Part shown: in pieces, positions 38,530 through 52,006 of the stretch
How positions within the stretch are numbered: the stretch's first letter is position 1
Layout of the letters: each line of letters starts with the position of its first letter
Assembly (NCBI GenBank): GCA_024114885.1
Contig: CP099420.1
Location: forward strand, 3,680,237-3,744,236
DNA from: Septoria linicola
Lineage: Eukaryota > Ascomycota > Dothideomycetes > Mycosphaerellales > Mycosphaerellaceae
Length of the DNA stretch: 64,000 nucleotides
Direction: 5' to 3'
Made by a program: the position numbers and the translations under genes
The notes under the pieces: model-generated
The model's database searches: none
Seen by the model: the letters and a program-made list of their open reading frames with translations, nothing else
What the model was told of the DNA's origin: nothing

Positions 38530-41500
38530 GTACTTAGGATAGCTAAGATTTAGCTAGATTTATACTAGTCTAGTAAATTATAAGCTTAGGAAGCTCCGAT
38601 TAGAGCTTAATAGTAGCTTTAGGACTAAGAGAAGCGCTTAGGAAAGTTAGATTAGAGCTTAATAGTAGCTCTAGGAATAAAAGAAGCGCCTAGGATAGTA
38701 CGATCTTAGGAAGATTAGCTCTTTTATAGTAGAGGCTAGGCTTTAGTAGCTAGATCTTAGCTTATACCTCTAATTAAGTATCGCCTATCGAATTTCTAAA
38801 TCTTTAGCTCTACTAGGCTAGTTTTAGCCTTTAGCTTACTAAGTCTTCTACTTCTTCTTTAAGCTTCGTTAGTAGCTAGCGTATATAACTCTCTCTTTCT
38901 TCTTAAGTTATTACTAATAGCTTACTAATAAAGATCTATAGATACTTATACCTAGGTAGAAGGCCTAGTTCTATAACCTTCTCTATTAGTAGTAGTACTT
39001 CTTCTAGTTTAACCTAATCCGGAACTAGCTTTAGGTTTTCTTATAGAAAGGTATATTTCTTAAGGTCTATCCTCTTATAGATATACTCCCGTTTTAAGCT
39101 ATCTAGTTCCTTAAGCTTATACGATATACCTCTCTATAATACTTTAGATACTCTAAAAGGGCCTTCCTATCTAAACGTAAGCTTATAAGAGAAGCTAGTT
39201 TTTAACTTAGAGTAGTATACTAATACGAGATCTTCTTTCTTTAGTATAGTAAGGTCTATATAGTAATGTTTATCGAAGTACGCCTTGTTCTACTCTTAGA
39301 GACGCTATTAACGTAGTTATCCTTCTTCTATAGTCGTTTTTATAGCTTCTAGAGCTTGAGCTCGAATCGTAAGAAGCTCTACTCTAGTCTTAACCTTGCC
39401 CTAATCTATAATCTAGAAGATATAGTGTTCTAGTTCGATTAGTAGTACTACGTCACGCCTAATTATTACTTCTAATAGCGTTAGGCTAGTAGTAGAGACT
39501 ATTATCGTTCTTTCCGCCTATAATACTACTAGAATATAGTCCCTAATCGAATAAAGGCTACTATTAGAGAGCTTTAAGTAAGCGTCTAATATCGTCTTAT
39601 AGCCGACTTTAACGATAGCGTTAGACTAAGAGTAGTATAGCGAGATATTAATACGCTTAATACTATACGATAGTAGTAGCTTCTCTACGTTACTAAGGTT
39701 AGTCTTATAGTTATCGAGGATAACTTCTATAGCGGTACCCTACTAGTAAAAGATCTCTTCCTATATAAACCTTACTATCTATACTAAGAAGATACTCTTC
39801 GCTAGGTACTAGAATATACGTACTTCTAGCTAGCGCGATAGAGATTCGTATATAACTATTAACGAATAGTTCTTCGAGATATATAAGCTATCGATATACT
39901 ACCGCTAGCCGACTATAACTTAGAGTAGGATTTATAGCTCTCTAGGTACCTATCTCCTATACCGAAGACTATAAATAGTATATTACTAAATAGCGAGCGA
40001 GATTTGAGCCTAAACCCTATCCTACTACTATCGTTTCTAGATAAGATTATACGTCTATTTAGCGCTATAATAACCGTTCTTATAATAGTATGCCTTAATA
40101 ATACGAGCTCGCGCTTTAGGTTTATTAATAACTCGCTATAGAGGTCTAGCTACTCGCTCTTAGCGCTAGAGCTAGTTATTTTTAATATAAAATAGCCGAC
40201 ACTTCTTTCTTAACCGCTTATACTCGTTATTAGAAACTCCCTTAGGTCTTTATATTCGTATAAGTACGAAAGCGATATTTATTAACTCCTAAGAGTAGAT
40301 TCTATTAATCGTAGGTAGCTCGCTCTAAATCACCTATATAGAGAAAGCGTTAACGTAAAAGGTATCGAAGAATTACTCGTTAATTATTAGATCTACGTCT
40401 TCTTCCTATTCTATAGCCTCTATATCTTTAAGCGTAGTAGGCTTCCTTAATAACGAATCCGGAGCTATATACTTCTTACTAGAAACATATATAACGTTAG
40501 AGTCGAAGAGGTAGATCTATACTAGCTAGCGCGTTATTACTATATTCGGCAAATTAGAGGTAGCCTTATTAAGCTAGTAAACGAGAGTATTTATATTAAT
40601 CTCTAGTTAGAAGTATACTCTAAACAGCTATAGTTTCAGCTTCTTTAATACCTTTAGTATACTAAGGTATTTACGCTTTCTAGTATCGTACTTGACTTCT
40701 ACTAGGTTAAATAGGCCGGACTTATATCGAACTAGATAGTAGAGAAGTAGCTCGTCTCGATTATATTAAGAAAGCGTATATCCCTAACCTTTACTACTCG
40801 AATCTACGCCTACGATAATAAGTCCTACCTCTTCTCTATAGTTAAGAGTAACTAGGGCTAGGGCTAAAACTAGTACCTTTAAGACGACGTCTTTAGCTAG
40901 TTAGTATTCGGTAGTCTATTAAAACTTAGTATCCTTCTATAAGAGTTTAAATAGTAGAGTAAGGATAATTATAAAACCTTTAACCTAGACGTAGTAGTAC
41001 GTAACTACGCTAAGGAAGATTCGAACCTCCTTCTAATTTTCTAGCGTCGGCTATTTCTTAATCTTCGCTACTCTTATAAAGTCTAGATAGCGACTATCGA
41101 TACTAGTAAGGTAACTAACGATTACTAGTTGTTCGTAATAGAGCTATAGCTTATTAAAAGCTATAGTTATATTAGCTCGTTCTATATTATAGAGAACGTC
41201 GTCTATAGCTATAATATATTTAATAACGTAATAGTAGAGGCTAGGTTTAACCTCTTTACTATCGTACTTCGTCTTAGGCTCTTTAATACTAATATTATTA
41301 AGGAACGGCTATACCTTATACGAGATATACTCTATAAGCACTTAATTAATAATATAAACGAACTAGGTAACAGAATTCGTAGCTCCTTATAGTAACGTTA
41401 TCTACTATAACAAGCCTAGTAGTAAGTCAAAGCCTATAAGGTCTCTATATAATTTATCGAGTAGGATTTAGTTATATCTAGAGAAGATATTAACTAACGA

Positions 41501-44500
41501 GGCTAGCGCGTAACTAGTAAAGTCCTTAGAGAAACCCTTAGCGTCGGGTAGTAAGTTCGAATCTCTTATAGTAACTTAATTAAACTTCTAAGCTACGTTA
41601 ATTAACTAATACTTCTTTAGCTTACCTACCTCTATCTTCTTACTAATAAGGAAGTATAGGTTTCGATAGGCACTATAGTATAGCTTAAGAGTTCTAGCTT
41701 AGATTCGTTATCTTAGTATATCCTCTACGATATATCGTAGCGATAAGTTTAGCTTAAAGCCTAGATACTACTATAGCTCGTAAGGAACTATCCGAATCTT
41801 CTATAGTAGAGTAATATTAGGATTAATTTAGCCTAAATACGTAAAGTCCTATATAAAGGCAGCTTCTCGATTCCTTAGTATATAGTATAACAAATCTAGC
41901 TCTTTTAATAGTAGTTCTATACTAGGTTTGAACTTTGTAAGCTATTTAGGCGTTAGGCGTAATCTAGGCTCGATCGTCGAGAACCTCTTAGTTAAGTACT
42001 TACTATTATAAGGTCTAGTACTAGGTAGTATAGCTACTTCCTTCTTAATATAAGTCCGTCGCTAGTCCTTTAATCCGCTAGGGTTTAAGCTATTAGTTAT
42101 AGTAATATCGGTATTTACTAGTTTAATCTTATTAGTAACTCGCTTATAAAGAGTATAGGCGCTAATATAATTATCTAGCTTCTACTACCCTATAGCTTCT
42201 TTATTATAAGCTTTCTCTACTACTATATTAATAGTAGCTAAGATAACGTATGTCTTCTCGCTAAGCTCGTCGTCTACTTTATTAGAGATAACCTCGTTAT
42301 AGAGTCTAGGTTCTTAGATAGCTAGCTCTGCCTCTCTAAGCTTCCTACGAGTAATTATCAAGTATTCGCTTTCGTAATTTGAACTCTAGCTCGATTAAGA
42401 CACTAGTATAGTATCGTTAAAACTATACCTAATACCCTAGTATAAGTCTCGCTCGCTAGTATAAGCTAGCTTAGCTTCGCTAGTAGCTAGTAGAAGCTTC
42501 TTAAGTCGACTATTTTAGCTAAATTTAGCGATATTACTTTTAACGGCCGCTACTACGAGATAGTCGTACTATATTTAAGTCTAGCTATAATTAACCTGTC
42601 TTAATAGTTCGAGCTACTATCGTAGAGAGGTACTTTGTCTAATTAAGTCTACTATAAAATAGTCTCCGAAGTAGATTACCTTTATATACGATAACTACTA
42701 TATAAGGTAGTTAAAGACTTAATTCTCTAGAAGTTTAGAGCTATTAGTAACCGTAAACGAACACTAGTACTAATCGCTTATCTATCTATACTACTAGTAT
42801 AGTTTAAAGTATAGTATAGAAGGTATAACGTAATTATCGTTTAAAAAGGTAACTATAGAACGTTCTACTAGCTAACCTTTCTAAGTAGAGTTTTTACCTC
42901 TAACTACTAAACCTTATATAGAAAAGGTAGTAGAAGCTTAAAAAGCTTATAATCCCTCTCCCTACTCCTCGCTATTATAAGATCTAGAGTCCTCGATAGT
43001 ATACTCTATATTCTTTAGCTAATAATTACCGAAAGTCAGAGTTTAGATACTAACTTCTACCGAACCTAGACGCGATATACGTATTAGAGCCTCTACTAAA
43101 CTCGTACTATCGACTAGAGCTAGTTCCTCGGCACTCTAGCTTTTCCTAGTACCTATTCTATAGTACGTATATTACTATAGCTATTAAAGCCTATAAATAT
43201 AATAATATAGCTATCTAGAGTACTAATTAAGCCCTCTTAAGAGCTATTATCGTAGTTCTTAGAAACTAGGCGTACCTATCGTACCTATAGTCGGCTAAGT
43301 AAGATCGGGCTATTCGCTAGTAAGACTAGAAATAGTATAGTAACTCTTACGCTAAAGATATCGATTAATACTTCTAGGTAGTACCTAACGAAAGTAACCT
43401 TGCCTCCGACTCCTTCTATAGTAATATTACTAAGAGAGGTTATATCGACTTGAAGCTTCTAAATATATTCGATCGGTATAATTATTAACTTAGCTCTCTC
43501 GTCGATTAAAGACTTATAAGCTATTATTTAAGAGCCGTACTTTATAGATACGTAGATACTTAGAATAATCTAATAGATATTATTAAATAATAGGAGGATA
43601 TTATTAGTCTACTCGTAAAGCTCGGAAGTAGGCCTAGGTTTTACTATATTAATCGCTATAGTAGTAGCCTAGAAGGCCTTAATATCGGTTACTAAAACAG
43701 CTTTTATTAGCTCCTCTACTATATCGTAGAAGGCTTTAGATAGTAAGGAATATACGCTAATCTTAGCTCTACTACCTCTATTCGTACGCTTCTTTACCTA
43801 GAGCTTATTAAGTTTCTTATATAGATCTATATTATTTAGAATACGACCTTATAAGGAATACGACGCTCGCTTACTATAGAGAATAATCTCTACTAAGCTT
43901 AACTAGACCTTAGATTCGAGTATTTTATCTATCTAGAAGACGTTAGCGTTATTATTAGCATACGTAGCTCGAAGGTAGTTATCTACCTACTTTGTCTTTA
44001 GAGGCTCCTTTACCTTCTTTTGTTTTTAAGTATATATAGAAGCGACTAGAACTAGTAGACCGTTTAGGTAGTCGTATATCTACTTATCCTCGACCTTATC
44101 GTTATTACGTCCTTAAGTTTAAGAATCCTCTAACTCTCCTATATCTATAAGATAAGGAGCTAGCTAGTTTTTATCTTTAACCTCTTTAATACGAGAGTAA
44201 CGATAAGCGCGGGTTCTTATAGCTATAGCCTAGGTCGTAATCCGCTTCTATACTTCTATTAACTATCTTCTAACTAGACGAGAAGGGTTTAGGTTCCGTT
44301 TTATCTTTACGCTATCTCTAGCTACGTAGGCGCTAATTAGATCGTCCTAATCTTCCTATATAATAGAAGCGACTTAACTAATATTAATAGGACCGTCGAT
44401 ACTAGCTACCTTGTTCGCTATCCTCTACTAGCTCGCTCTTAGCGTTAATAAACGATCTATATTTTCAAGATTAATCTTTCTATAACGCTACTCTAATACT

Positions 44501-45505
44501 TCTATTAATACGAATAGCTTTAGTAGTTCCTTGTCCTAGTAGTACTATATCTTTTCCGTACCTAGGCGAGGCGTTCTATAGTATATAATACTAGTCTTTA
44601 GATCTCTATATATTAAGCCCTTAGTCTCGAACTACTATAGGTACTCGTAGTTTATAGCTATATAGCCTTCGAGCCTATATATCTAATAACCTAAAATCTT
44701 TAGAGCGATCGCTATATAGGCCTTAATTATTAACCTATTATCTATCGTAGCTAAGTTAATCGAAATCTCCTAGCTATAAGTAGGCCTTAGAATATATAGA
44801 TAGTCGTAATTGTAAGACTTCGCCTACTATCTTATCGATAGGCGTAGTAGCTATAGGCTTCTTTCTTCGAGTCGACGAATTATAGCGATTACGAGGTCTT
44901 ATATACTAGTAGTAATATTATCGACGCTTACTAGTTTACGGCCTTTATAGACTACTATTTCTCTAGCCTTGAACTTAGAGTTTAGTCTTAGAGCGGACTT
45001 CTTTACTATTTCGTATAACTACTAGATATCCCTACCGCCTTCGTTATATACTTCTAATTTAAAGTCCTTATTACTATTAATCTAACGCTAGGCTGTCTTT
45101 AAGAGCTTACTATAATCTAAGTTACTATTATTAAAGTCTAACCTAAGATAGGCCTAGAGCCTCTTACTAAAGCGGAATAGTAGGCCTTATATAAATAGAA
45201 GGGTACGAGAACGCTCGTCTATATACGAAGTAGGTATAGTATTAGAGTAGAGTATAAACTACCTTAAGTACTCTAAGAGATTATTATCCTCGCTATAGTC
45301 GACCTTATAAAGGTTTTCTATATAGTAGCGGTTTCTAAGTATATATATACTATCGTACTTTCGGTACTCCTTAATAATAGATTCCTTAAACTTAGTATAG
45401 TCTCGATTATAGAAACTATTAAGGCGCTAGTATCGTCTACGTTAGACGACTATAACCTAAGTAAGTAACTTCTTATAAAGCTGTTTATTATTATTAATAA
45501 GTAGG
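38530..45505 (-). mobile_element. GG-e, middle segment (spacer, pol, protease, most of gag)
   Basis: GG-e resumes after GG-f in the internal repeat region and runs, collinear with GG-d positions about 11194-18175, to GTAGG at 45501-45505 where element CG is inserted. It carries the RT core at about 41297-41308 and gag up to the Lys-Leu-Phe-Ile-Ile-Ile-Asn-Lys region near 45490. Confidence 0.9.
38800..45505 (-). pseudogene. pol: GG-e gag-pol, RIP-killed and interrupted by CG
   Basis: Integrase tail from about 38800, integrase core near 39500-40050, RNase H near 40550-40900, RT near 40900-42000 and protease near 43300-43520, as in GG-d. The gag core (about 44960-45505) is broken by the CG insertion; a further 60 bp of gag are found at 52179-52240, and the N-terminal part of gag, the leader and the 5' LTR are missing. 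Many RIP stops throughout. Confidence 0.78.
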
Positions 45506-45677
45506 TATAAGAGCTAGGTAAGGTCGAAGGCTAAGACTCGCCTTAGGCTCGTAGGCTTAGCGTATAGTATAATTATAGTACGCGTATATATCCGAAAGGA
45601 GGCAAGAATTAGTCTTACGATATCCTAATAGTATTATTAGGAGAGCGCTCTATATATTACTATATACTCCTTTTATA
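45506..45677 (+). repeat. CG 5' LTR
   Basis: 172 bp; starts TATAAGAGC and ends CTTTTATA, consistent with TG...CA after RIP. Differs from the 3' LTR by a handful of C/T and G/A changes only. Confidence 0.93.
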
Positions 45678-45745
45678 ATTCTAATTCTTCTCCTTCTAAA
45701 GGTAGTAATCTATAGAGGCCTATAGCTCTCTAACGTAACGTAGGT

Positions 45746-46975
45746 ATAGCGCCGCTAGAGCTTATAATAGGCAAAGTAGACGATTAAGGTAATCCTATAG
45801 ATACTAACGAGGTTTAGGAGTAGGAGTCTACTAGTATAACCGAAGACGGTACGTAGGTAGAGCGTATATAGCTTAAAGCTAAGAACTAGGAACTACGTTG
45901 TCGCTTAGAGGTACGCGCTCTACGACGAGAGAATAATCGGCTTCTTATAGAGTTAGAATCTCTATCCTTAGTTACTCCTAGTACTCTCGATATTAGCGAT
46001 CCTAAAGACGACGCTACTACTAGTGTTATAGGTAGTATACTTTACGATAGCGTATCGTATACGCGATATAAAGGTCTTAAAGTTAGAGAACCTCGTGCCT
46101 TTAAGAGCGAGATAGTCCGAGAAGCGAGAGAGTTTATTCGTAGTCTCGAAGTAATCTTCCTTAATAGTCTATAAGAGTTTAGTATAGAAGATTCGAAGGT
46201 CCTATATAGTATTATATAGCTCGTAGGCGAGGTATAAGAGACCTAGTATAACGAACACTCTAAGGTAATACCTCTAGACTATACTTAGACTAAGTTCAAG
46301 CGCTTTATCTATAACGTTATTAGAGATTAGGCGAATTATACGATCCTCGTAATAGTCGAGTATAAGAAGGCCTAATAGGGTAAGAGCTAAGAGGTACGTT
46401 AGTTCGCTATAGAGCTAGGCTACTTAGAGTCTTAACTAGGCGACTATACTAAAGCGTAGCTAGTACGCTAGCTCCTTATAAAGTTAAAGCTAGCGCTTCG
46501 ACGAGAGATTATTAAGAATTATACCGTACCTAGTAAGCGCGCTAATTTAGTTACGTTAGTAAGGCGCCTAGAGTAAGCTAATAGGGTAATTCCTATATAG
46601 TATAACTAGGGTAGAAGCTAGAGTAATAGAGACCGCGAGCGCGATATATACTCGAAGCGTAAGCGTATAGGGAGCGACGCTCTTACGCGTAGACGCGACG
46701 ATAGTCTAGGAGGGAATAGTACGCGTCGCTCTAGCGATAAAGGTTCTACTCGCTCTATTATAGGCTATAAGTATTTAGAATACTATAGCTATAAGTAGAA
46801 GGGGTATATTAGTACTAATTCTATCTACCCTAACCGAAGTACCTAAGACGATAGTAAGAAGCTATTAGTACGTAAGGTTATTATAGAGACGCTAAAAAAA
46901 GAGAAGGTATTAGAGAAAGACTACGACCTCTAGATACTAAGCTTAGTAGCGATATATACCTCTCTATATAAGTCG
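45746..46975 (+). pseudogene. gag: CG gag, RIP-killed
   Basis: Structural particle protein. The frame opens at ATA-GCG-CCG (45746; former ATG) and runs with RIP stops only. An N-terminal heptad-like segment at about 45870-45970 (Leu-Arg-Cys-Arg-Leu-Glu-Val-Arg-Ala-Leu) should form a coiled coil. The gag core follows at about 46060-46560, then an Arg/Ser-rich basic stretch (46615-46740). Tyr-rich codons at about 46765-46815 occupy the place expected for a zinc knuckle; Cys-to-Tyr change by RIP would explain them, but the spacing is not standard, so this is weak. Pol begins in the -1 frame near 46900. The gag frame itself can be followed to about 46975. Confidence 0.75.
46894..46900 (+). promoter_or_regulatory. 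Candidate -1 frameshift heptamer in CG
   Basis: A run of seven A (A AAA AAA) lies with its phase exactly as needed in the gag frame: the first A is the third base of the codon CTA at 46892, followed by AAA and AAA. A -1 slip here leads into the frame (codon start 1 modulo 3) that carries protease-RT-RNaseH-integrase-chromodomain to about 50556. Poly-A heptamers are known -1 slippery sequences. Whether it worked is inference. Confidence 0.55.
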
Positions 46976-49900
46976 TAAATACGACTTACCTAAAGAGCGT
47001 AGTCGAGGCGTAGGATAGGCTTAAGCTAGCCTAATTCCTCCTTAATAATACTACTAATATTAACGTAGTATTAAGATCCTTTGTCTTATAATATAGTATT
47101 ATAGCTCGAACTAATACCGCCTTATCTCTAGCTACCTTATTTACTAGAGAATTAGGGTATTATTATAGCGTATACTATATACGCGTACGGCTCGTAGACT
47201 CTATAGGAGTAGAGCGTATAGTAGGCGTAATCTTTTATACCTATAATATACTAACTCCTAATATAATCTTAGGTCGGCTATAGAGGCGTACTTATCGTAT
47301 ACGAGTCGATAGTAGCTTAGATAAGTAGACCTATAGCGATACTTTTAAAAACGTTAAGGTTAGGGAAGCCTATAAGTTTTTTAAGGACTTAAAGTATATA
47401 CTAACTATATATATAGTAGTAATAAGTAAGATAGGCGAAGGCGAAGAGCTTAACTCTCTTCCTCCTAAGTTCTAATAGTTCTCTAACGTTCTAAACCTAA
47501 TAGAGGAGATAAGGAGCAAGCTAGTAGATAGCGTAGAGTATACGATTAAGCTACGTCTAGGTACTATTCTGCTCTTTAGGCCGCTATATTACTAGTCGGG
47601 TAAGGAGCTAGAGGAATTAAAGAAATACTTTACTATAGGCCTTAAGTACGATTAGATCGAGCGTAGCGTTAGCGAGGCAGGTACGCCTATCCTATTTATA
47701 CTAAAGAAAGATAGTAAACTAAGGCTATATATCGACTACTAAGGGTTAAACGAAATTACTATTAAGAATAGGTACCTACTTTCTCTAATTAGTAAAACGC
47801 TAGATAGGCTTATAGGAGCTATATAGTTTACGACCCTAGACCTTATAGATATATACTATCGGATTCGTATTAAGCCTAGCGACTACTAGAAGACTACGTT
47901 CTATACGCGCTATAGCTACTTCTAGTATAAGGTAATACTATTTAGCCTAACTAACGCTCTAGCTACGTTCTAGGCGTATATTAACTATACTTTAGTAGGT
48001 TTAGTCGATACGTGCTATATAGTATACCTTAATAATATTCTTATCTATAGTAAGAGCCGCGCGGACTACGTACGCGACGTATACGACGTGCTTATACGTC
48101 TCTAGAAGTTCGGACTCTATACTTAAAGAGTAAAGTACAAATTCTAGTAGAAGGAAGTCGATTTCCTAGGCTTCGTAGTAACTACTAGAGGCGTTATAAT
48201 AGATCTACGTAGGATAGACGTAATCGCGGCGTAGCTAACGCCTATAACGCTTATAGAGGTTTAATCCTTCCTTAGGTTTACTAACTTCTACTAGCGTTTT
48301 ATTTTTAAATACTCTAGAGTAGTATCTCTACTTATAGCGTTATCTAAGAGCGCTATAGTAGGTAAGAAGCTAGGCCTACTTAAGTAGACTATACGAGAGG
48401 AGTAGGTATTTACTAAGTTAAAAAGGCGTTTTTCTATAGTACTACTACTAAGGTACTTTGATTCTACGCTTAGGTTATGGATCGAAAGCGACGCCTCTAA
48501 TTATATAATTACTATAATCCTTAGCTAACTCTTCGAGTCTAAATAGTACTCTATTATATTTATATCTAGAAAGATAATTACTATAGAGTATAATTACGAG
48601 GTATACGATAAGGAGCTTCTTATAGTAGTTAAGGCTTTTAAAGCGTAGAGGCTATACCTCGAAGGCGCTCTATATACGATCGACGTACTAGTCGACTATA
48701 CTAACCTTTATAGGTTTATAGGCGTAAAGAAGTTAACTAGTAGGTAAGCCTATTAGGCTATATTCCTAGCCCTATTCGACTTCGTTATAACGTACTAGGC
48801 AGGTAAGCGAAACCTAGCCGACGCGCTATTAAGGCGTAGCGACTACGCTAAGGAGGTAGTAGAGGTAACTAACCTTCTACCTACCCTATAGACTAAGTTA
48901 TAGCTATAGAATAATTAGAGTACGAGAGACGTAGGCGGACTACTCGTAGCTCGTATCTATACGACTTATAAAGAATAGTATTCTTCGATAGAGAGAAGTA
49001 CTAACTCTAACCTATAGTAGTAGTTCTTAACGCCTATACGAGTAGTAGGTATAATTACTAAGGGCGAAGAGCTATATATAAACGTCTTAGACTTGATCCT
49101 TAGATATACTCGCGCGCTAGTATAGGCTAAGCTAAGTACAAGCGTAGTATACTCGTAAGCGATAAGTAATAGCGGCTAGTTCGAGTAATACGCTATAAGA
49201 GAAAGAAACCTCTAGGTAGACGATTTACTATACGTACCTAAGGACTACGCCTTATAGACGTAGGTAATTCGTATATATTACGATAATACCCTTATAGGCT
49301 ATTTTAGTAAGAACAAGACTATCTCGCTAGTACGAAGGAAGTACTAGTAGCTAGAGATAACTAAGGATATTATATAATACGTAGAATCCTATAGGAGTTA
49401 CTAGAAGGTAAAAGCGCGTCGCTATCGACTATATAGCGAGCTAACTACGCTACCTATACCGGATCGTCTATTCTAAGAGTTAACTTAGGATTTTATTATA
49501 GACCTCCTACCGAGTAAGCGAGGAGTATACGTATATAATACGATTCTAGTTATTATCGACCGATATACGAAAATAGTTATCTTTATACTAACTACGAAGA
49601 GGTATACTAGTAGTAACCTTATAAGAGTATTAATATTAGAAGTAATTAGGTATTATAGTATACCTATAGGTATTATTAGCGATAGAGGGTCTATATTCAC
49701 GAGTTAGTTTTAGTCTGACTTCTACTACGAGGCGTATATAAAGCGTAAGCTAAGTATAGCGTTCTATCTATAAACGGACAAGTAAACCGAAAGAGCGAAT
49801 TAGACGCTTAAGACTTACCTACGTATCTACTACGTAGAGTAGTAAGATAACTAGGTAGACCTATTAGTACAAGCCGAGTTCGTATATAATAATAGTATAT

Positions 49901-50556
49901 ATACGATACTAAAGGTGTTACTATTTATAGCGCTATATAGTTTTAATCCGGAGCTAGTAACGAGTAGGTAAGAAGCTTAGAACGCGCTTCCTAAAAGGGA
50001 AGTACTAGCCGCTAAGGAAGCTATAGAAAGATTAAAGAAGAACTATAAGACGCTAAGTAAACGCTAGCGAGAAGTAAGCGAGGCGTAGGCTAGGTACTTT
50101 AATAATAAGTATTAGGCTAAGGAATATAAGGTTAGCGATATAGTCTTACTATCGATAAAGAACCTACGACTAAAGGTTCCTTCGAAGAAGTTAGTAGATA
50201 AGTTTACTAGGCCTTTTAAGGTAATTAACGTAGTAGAGAAGTAGGCGTACTACTTAGCCCTACTACTAGACGCTCTTATCTATAACGTATTTTATATATT
50301 ACTTCTAGAACCTTAGAGAGGTAGCGAGACGTAGGTAGAGAGTATACTACTCGTAGACTACTAGAGTAAATAGGAAGTTAAGAAGATCCTTAGAACCCGA
50401 GTAAGGAAGAGTATACGCTAGTACTTAATCTACTAGTAGAGCTAGCCTAAAGAGTATAACTAGTAGGAACCTAAAGAATATATTAGTAGCTATATAGTAC
50501 TTGACGTATTCGAAGCGTAGCGCGTAAGTAGGCACGTAGTAAGACAAAAGCGCTAA
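46900..50556 (+). pseudogene. pol: CG pol: protease, RT, RNase H, integrase, chromodomain
   Basis: One continuous frame with RIP stops only. The region about 46990-47290 takes the protease position. RT spans about 47640-48150: Leu-Arg-Leu-Tyr-Ile-Asp-Tyr at 47719, catalytic Tyr-Leu-Asn-Asn (from Asp-Asp) at 48025-48036. RNase H is at about 48470-48740 with Tyr-Asp-Lys-Glu-Leu-Leu. The integrase zinc-binding part is near 49260-49430 with Tyr codons where His/Cys belong, and the catalytic core near 49490-49820 with Ile-Asp-Leu-Leu-Pro and Thr-Asp-Lys-Gln-Thr-Glu-Arg. The C-terminal chromodomain, about 50350-50500, reads Lys-Lys-Ile-Leu ... Gln-Tyr-Leu-Ile ... Gln-Glu-Pro, the positions of the usual aromatic Trp residues now being TAG. 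The stop near 50554 is tentative. Confidence 0.9.
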
Positions 50557-50796
50557 GGTACTAATATAGTAATACTAAGTACTAAGCGCTAAACTTATAT
50601 ATAGGAGCAAACTTTAAATTTAAGAGAGTAAGAAAATTACTAAGGTATTTAGGATATATCGAAGCGTGAACTATATTATTTATATACGCCTACTAAGTAG
50701 GTCGTATAGTGCTTATAGGTAAGAAGCAAGAATCTAACTATAGCCTATATAGGCGCGAGTAGAGTATAAGAGGCGTAGATAAGTAGCGAGCGAAAC

Positions 50797-51700
50797 GCTT
50801 ATTTATCGTCTATAGAGAGCGTATTATCGCTAGCGTTTCTACTACTAGTAACGCCCTCTACGTCCTTATCCTTATCCTCCTCTACCTCGTCTACCTTCTC
50901 GTCGAATACGGCGTCCTCTAAGAGGTTACTCTCTTCCTAGTTACTACTCTCGAGGTAGGCCGCCTTTATAGTAGCGTCTAGAGCGTCGCTAGAGGCGCCT
51001 ACTATATAGTTAGTCTACGAAGAGTATTAGTATCGTATAAGGATCGTATAGGAAAAGTAGGTATACCTCGTACTATAGTTTAAATATAGCTACTATAAAG
51101 TTAGACTAGCGCTAGGTCTCTACTAGACTAGCGACAGATATCGTACTAGTCGCTAGTAAGGCGAGCGCGCTCGCCTTATATAGCGTATCCTAGCCGCTAA
51201 CGGCTTTACCTTTATTACTAGTAAAAACCCTCTTAGAGGTCTTAATAGAGGTATAGAGGCTCTTTAGGTAGCGCTTTACCTACTCTTTACGTACGCCTTC
51301 TAGGAGGGTCTCTAGCTACCTACGGTAGTATAGTACGTAGCGCGCCTACTACTTAAGGTTTCTATTAGTAATACGCTTATAATAGTAGTATTAGCGCTTA
51401 TAGCGCTAATACTTAACCTTCTAGCTAGGCTTTATTACCTCGTCGTACGTAGGCTCGTCGTCTATACGTAGTCTATTAGTAGGTAAAGCGTAGTTAAGGA
51501 GTATTCGAAGAGCTATACTATTATAGGTATACTTAATATAGTAGAGGTAGATATCGATATCTCTATAGCCTCTAATATCGTCGATAGTATAGGGTAGGCG
51601 GTTTAGGACTACGACTCTAGTACGTTTTAGTAGTATTATACTTACGTTAGTAGTATAGTAATCGTATAGAGACACTAGCTTACTAAGGATATAGAAAATA
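50797..51700 (-). pseudogene. CG antisense ORF of unknown function
   Basis: Between the end of pol and the 3' LTR the best reading frame is on the opposite strand. From the right it gives Leu-Tyr-Asp-Tyr-Tyr-Thr-Thr-Asn-Val-Ser, an 84-codon stretch free of any stop (51421-51675), then continues through RIP-type stops to a strongly acidic C-terminus near 50800-50900 (Val-Asp-Glu-Val-Glu-Glu-Asp-Lys-Asp) ending at a TAA. The apparent GTG at 51675 is internal to an open frame, so the true start lies further right. Composition (acidic tail, basic patches near 51370-51420) does not match gag, pol or env. I do not recognise a family. An unusually long RIP-free-of-stops run supports coding on this strand. 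Confidence 0.5.
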
Positions 51701-51989
51701 TTATATACGTAGAAAGAAAGTCTAAGAGAGAGTTAGAAGAGTTTTTAAAGAATATACTCGAGCCTAGCGACGTAGTCGCTATAGTAGAGATTATATTACT
51801 ACGTAAACGTAAACATATATAGTAACTCTTTACTTTATAGCGCGTATTTACGTAATACGCTAAAGGTCTATAGGTATAACGCGTTAGAGACGCGATAAGC
51901 GTAGAATATATAAAGTATATTATAAAGACTAAATAGAAAGCCTAGAATATAACCTATAAAGTAAGGGTTATCGCTAAGAGTAGCTCTCT

Positions 51990-52006
51990 TAAAGAGAGAA
52001 GATAGT
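51990..52006 (+). other. CG polypurine tract
   Basis: Purine-rich AAAGAGAGAAGATAG at 51991-52005, directly before the 3' LTR at 52007. This is the expected primer site for plus-strand synthesis in an LTR element and confirms plus-strand orientation. Confidence 0.75.

Noticed and set aside
46765..46815. A firm Cys-Cys-His-Cys zinc knuckle in CG gag.
   Set aside because: Tyr codons sit roughly where Cys and His would be, but the spacing does not fit the standard pattern.
51421..51675. The 84-codon open stretch as a complete small protein beginning at GTG.
   Set aside because: The frame is open upstream of the GTG and continues downstream through RIP-type stops to an acidic tail, so it is only the least damaged part of a longer antisense ORF.
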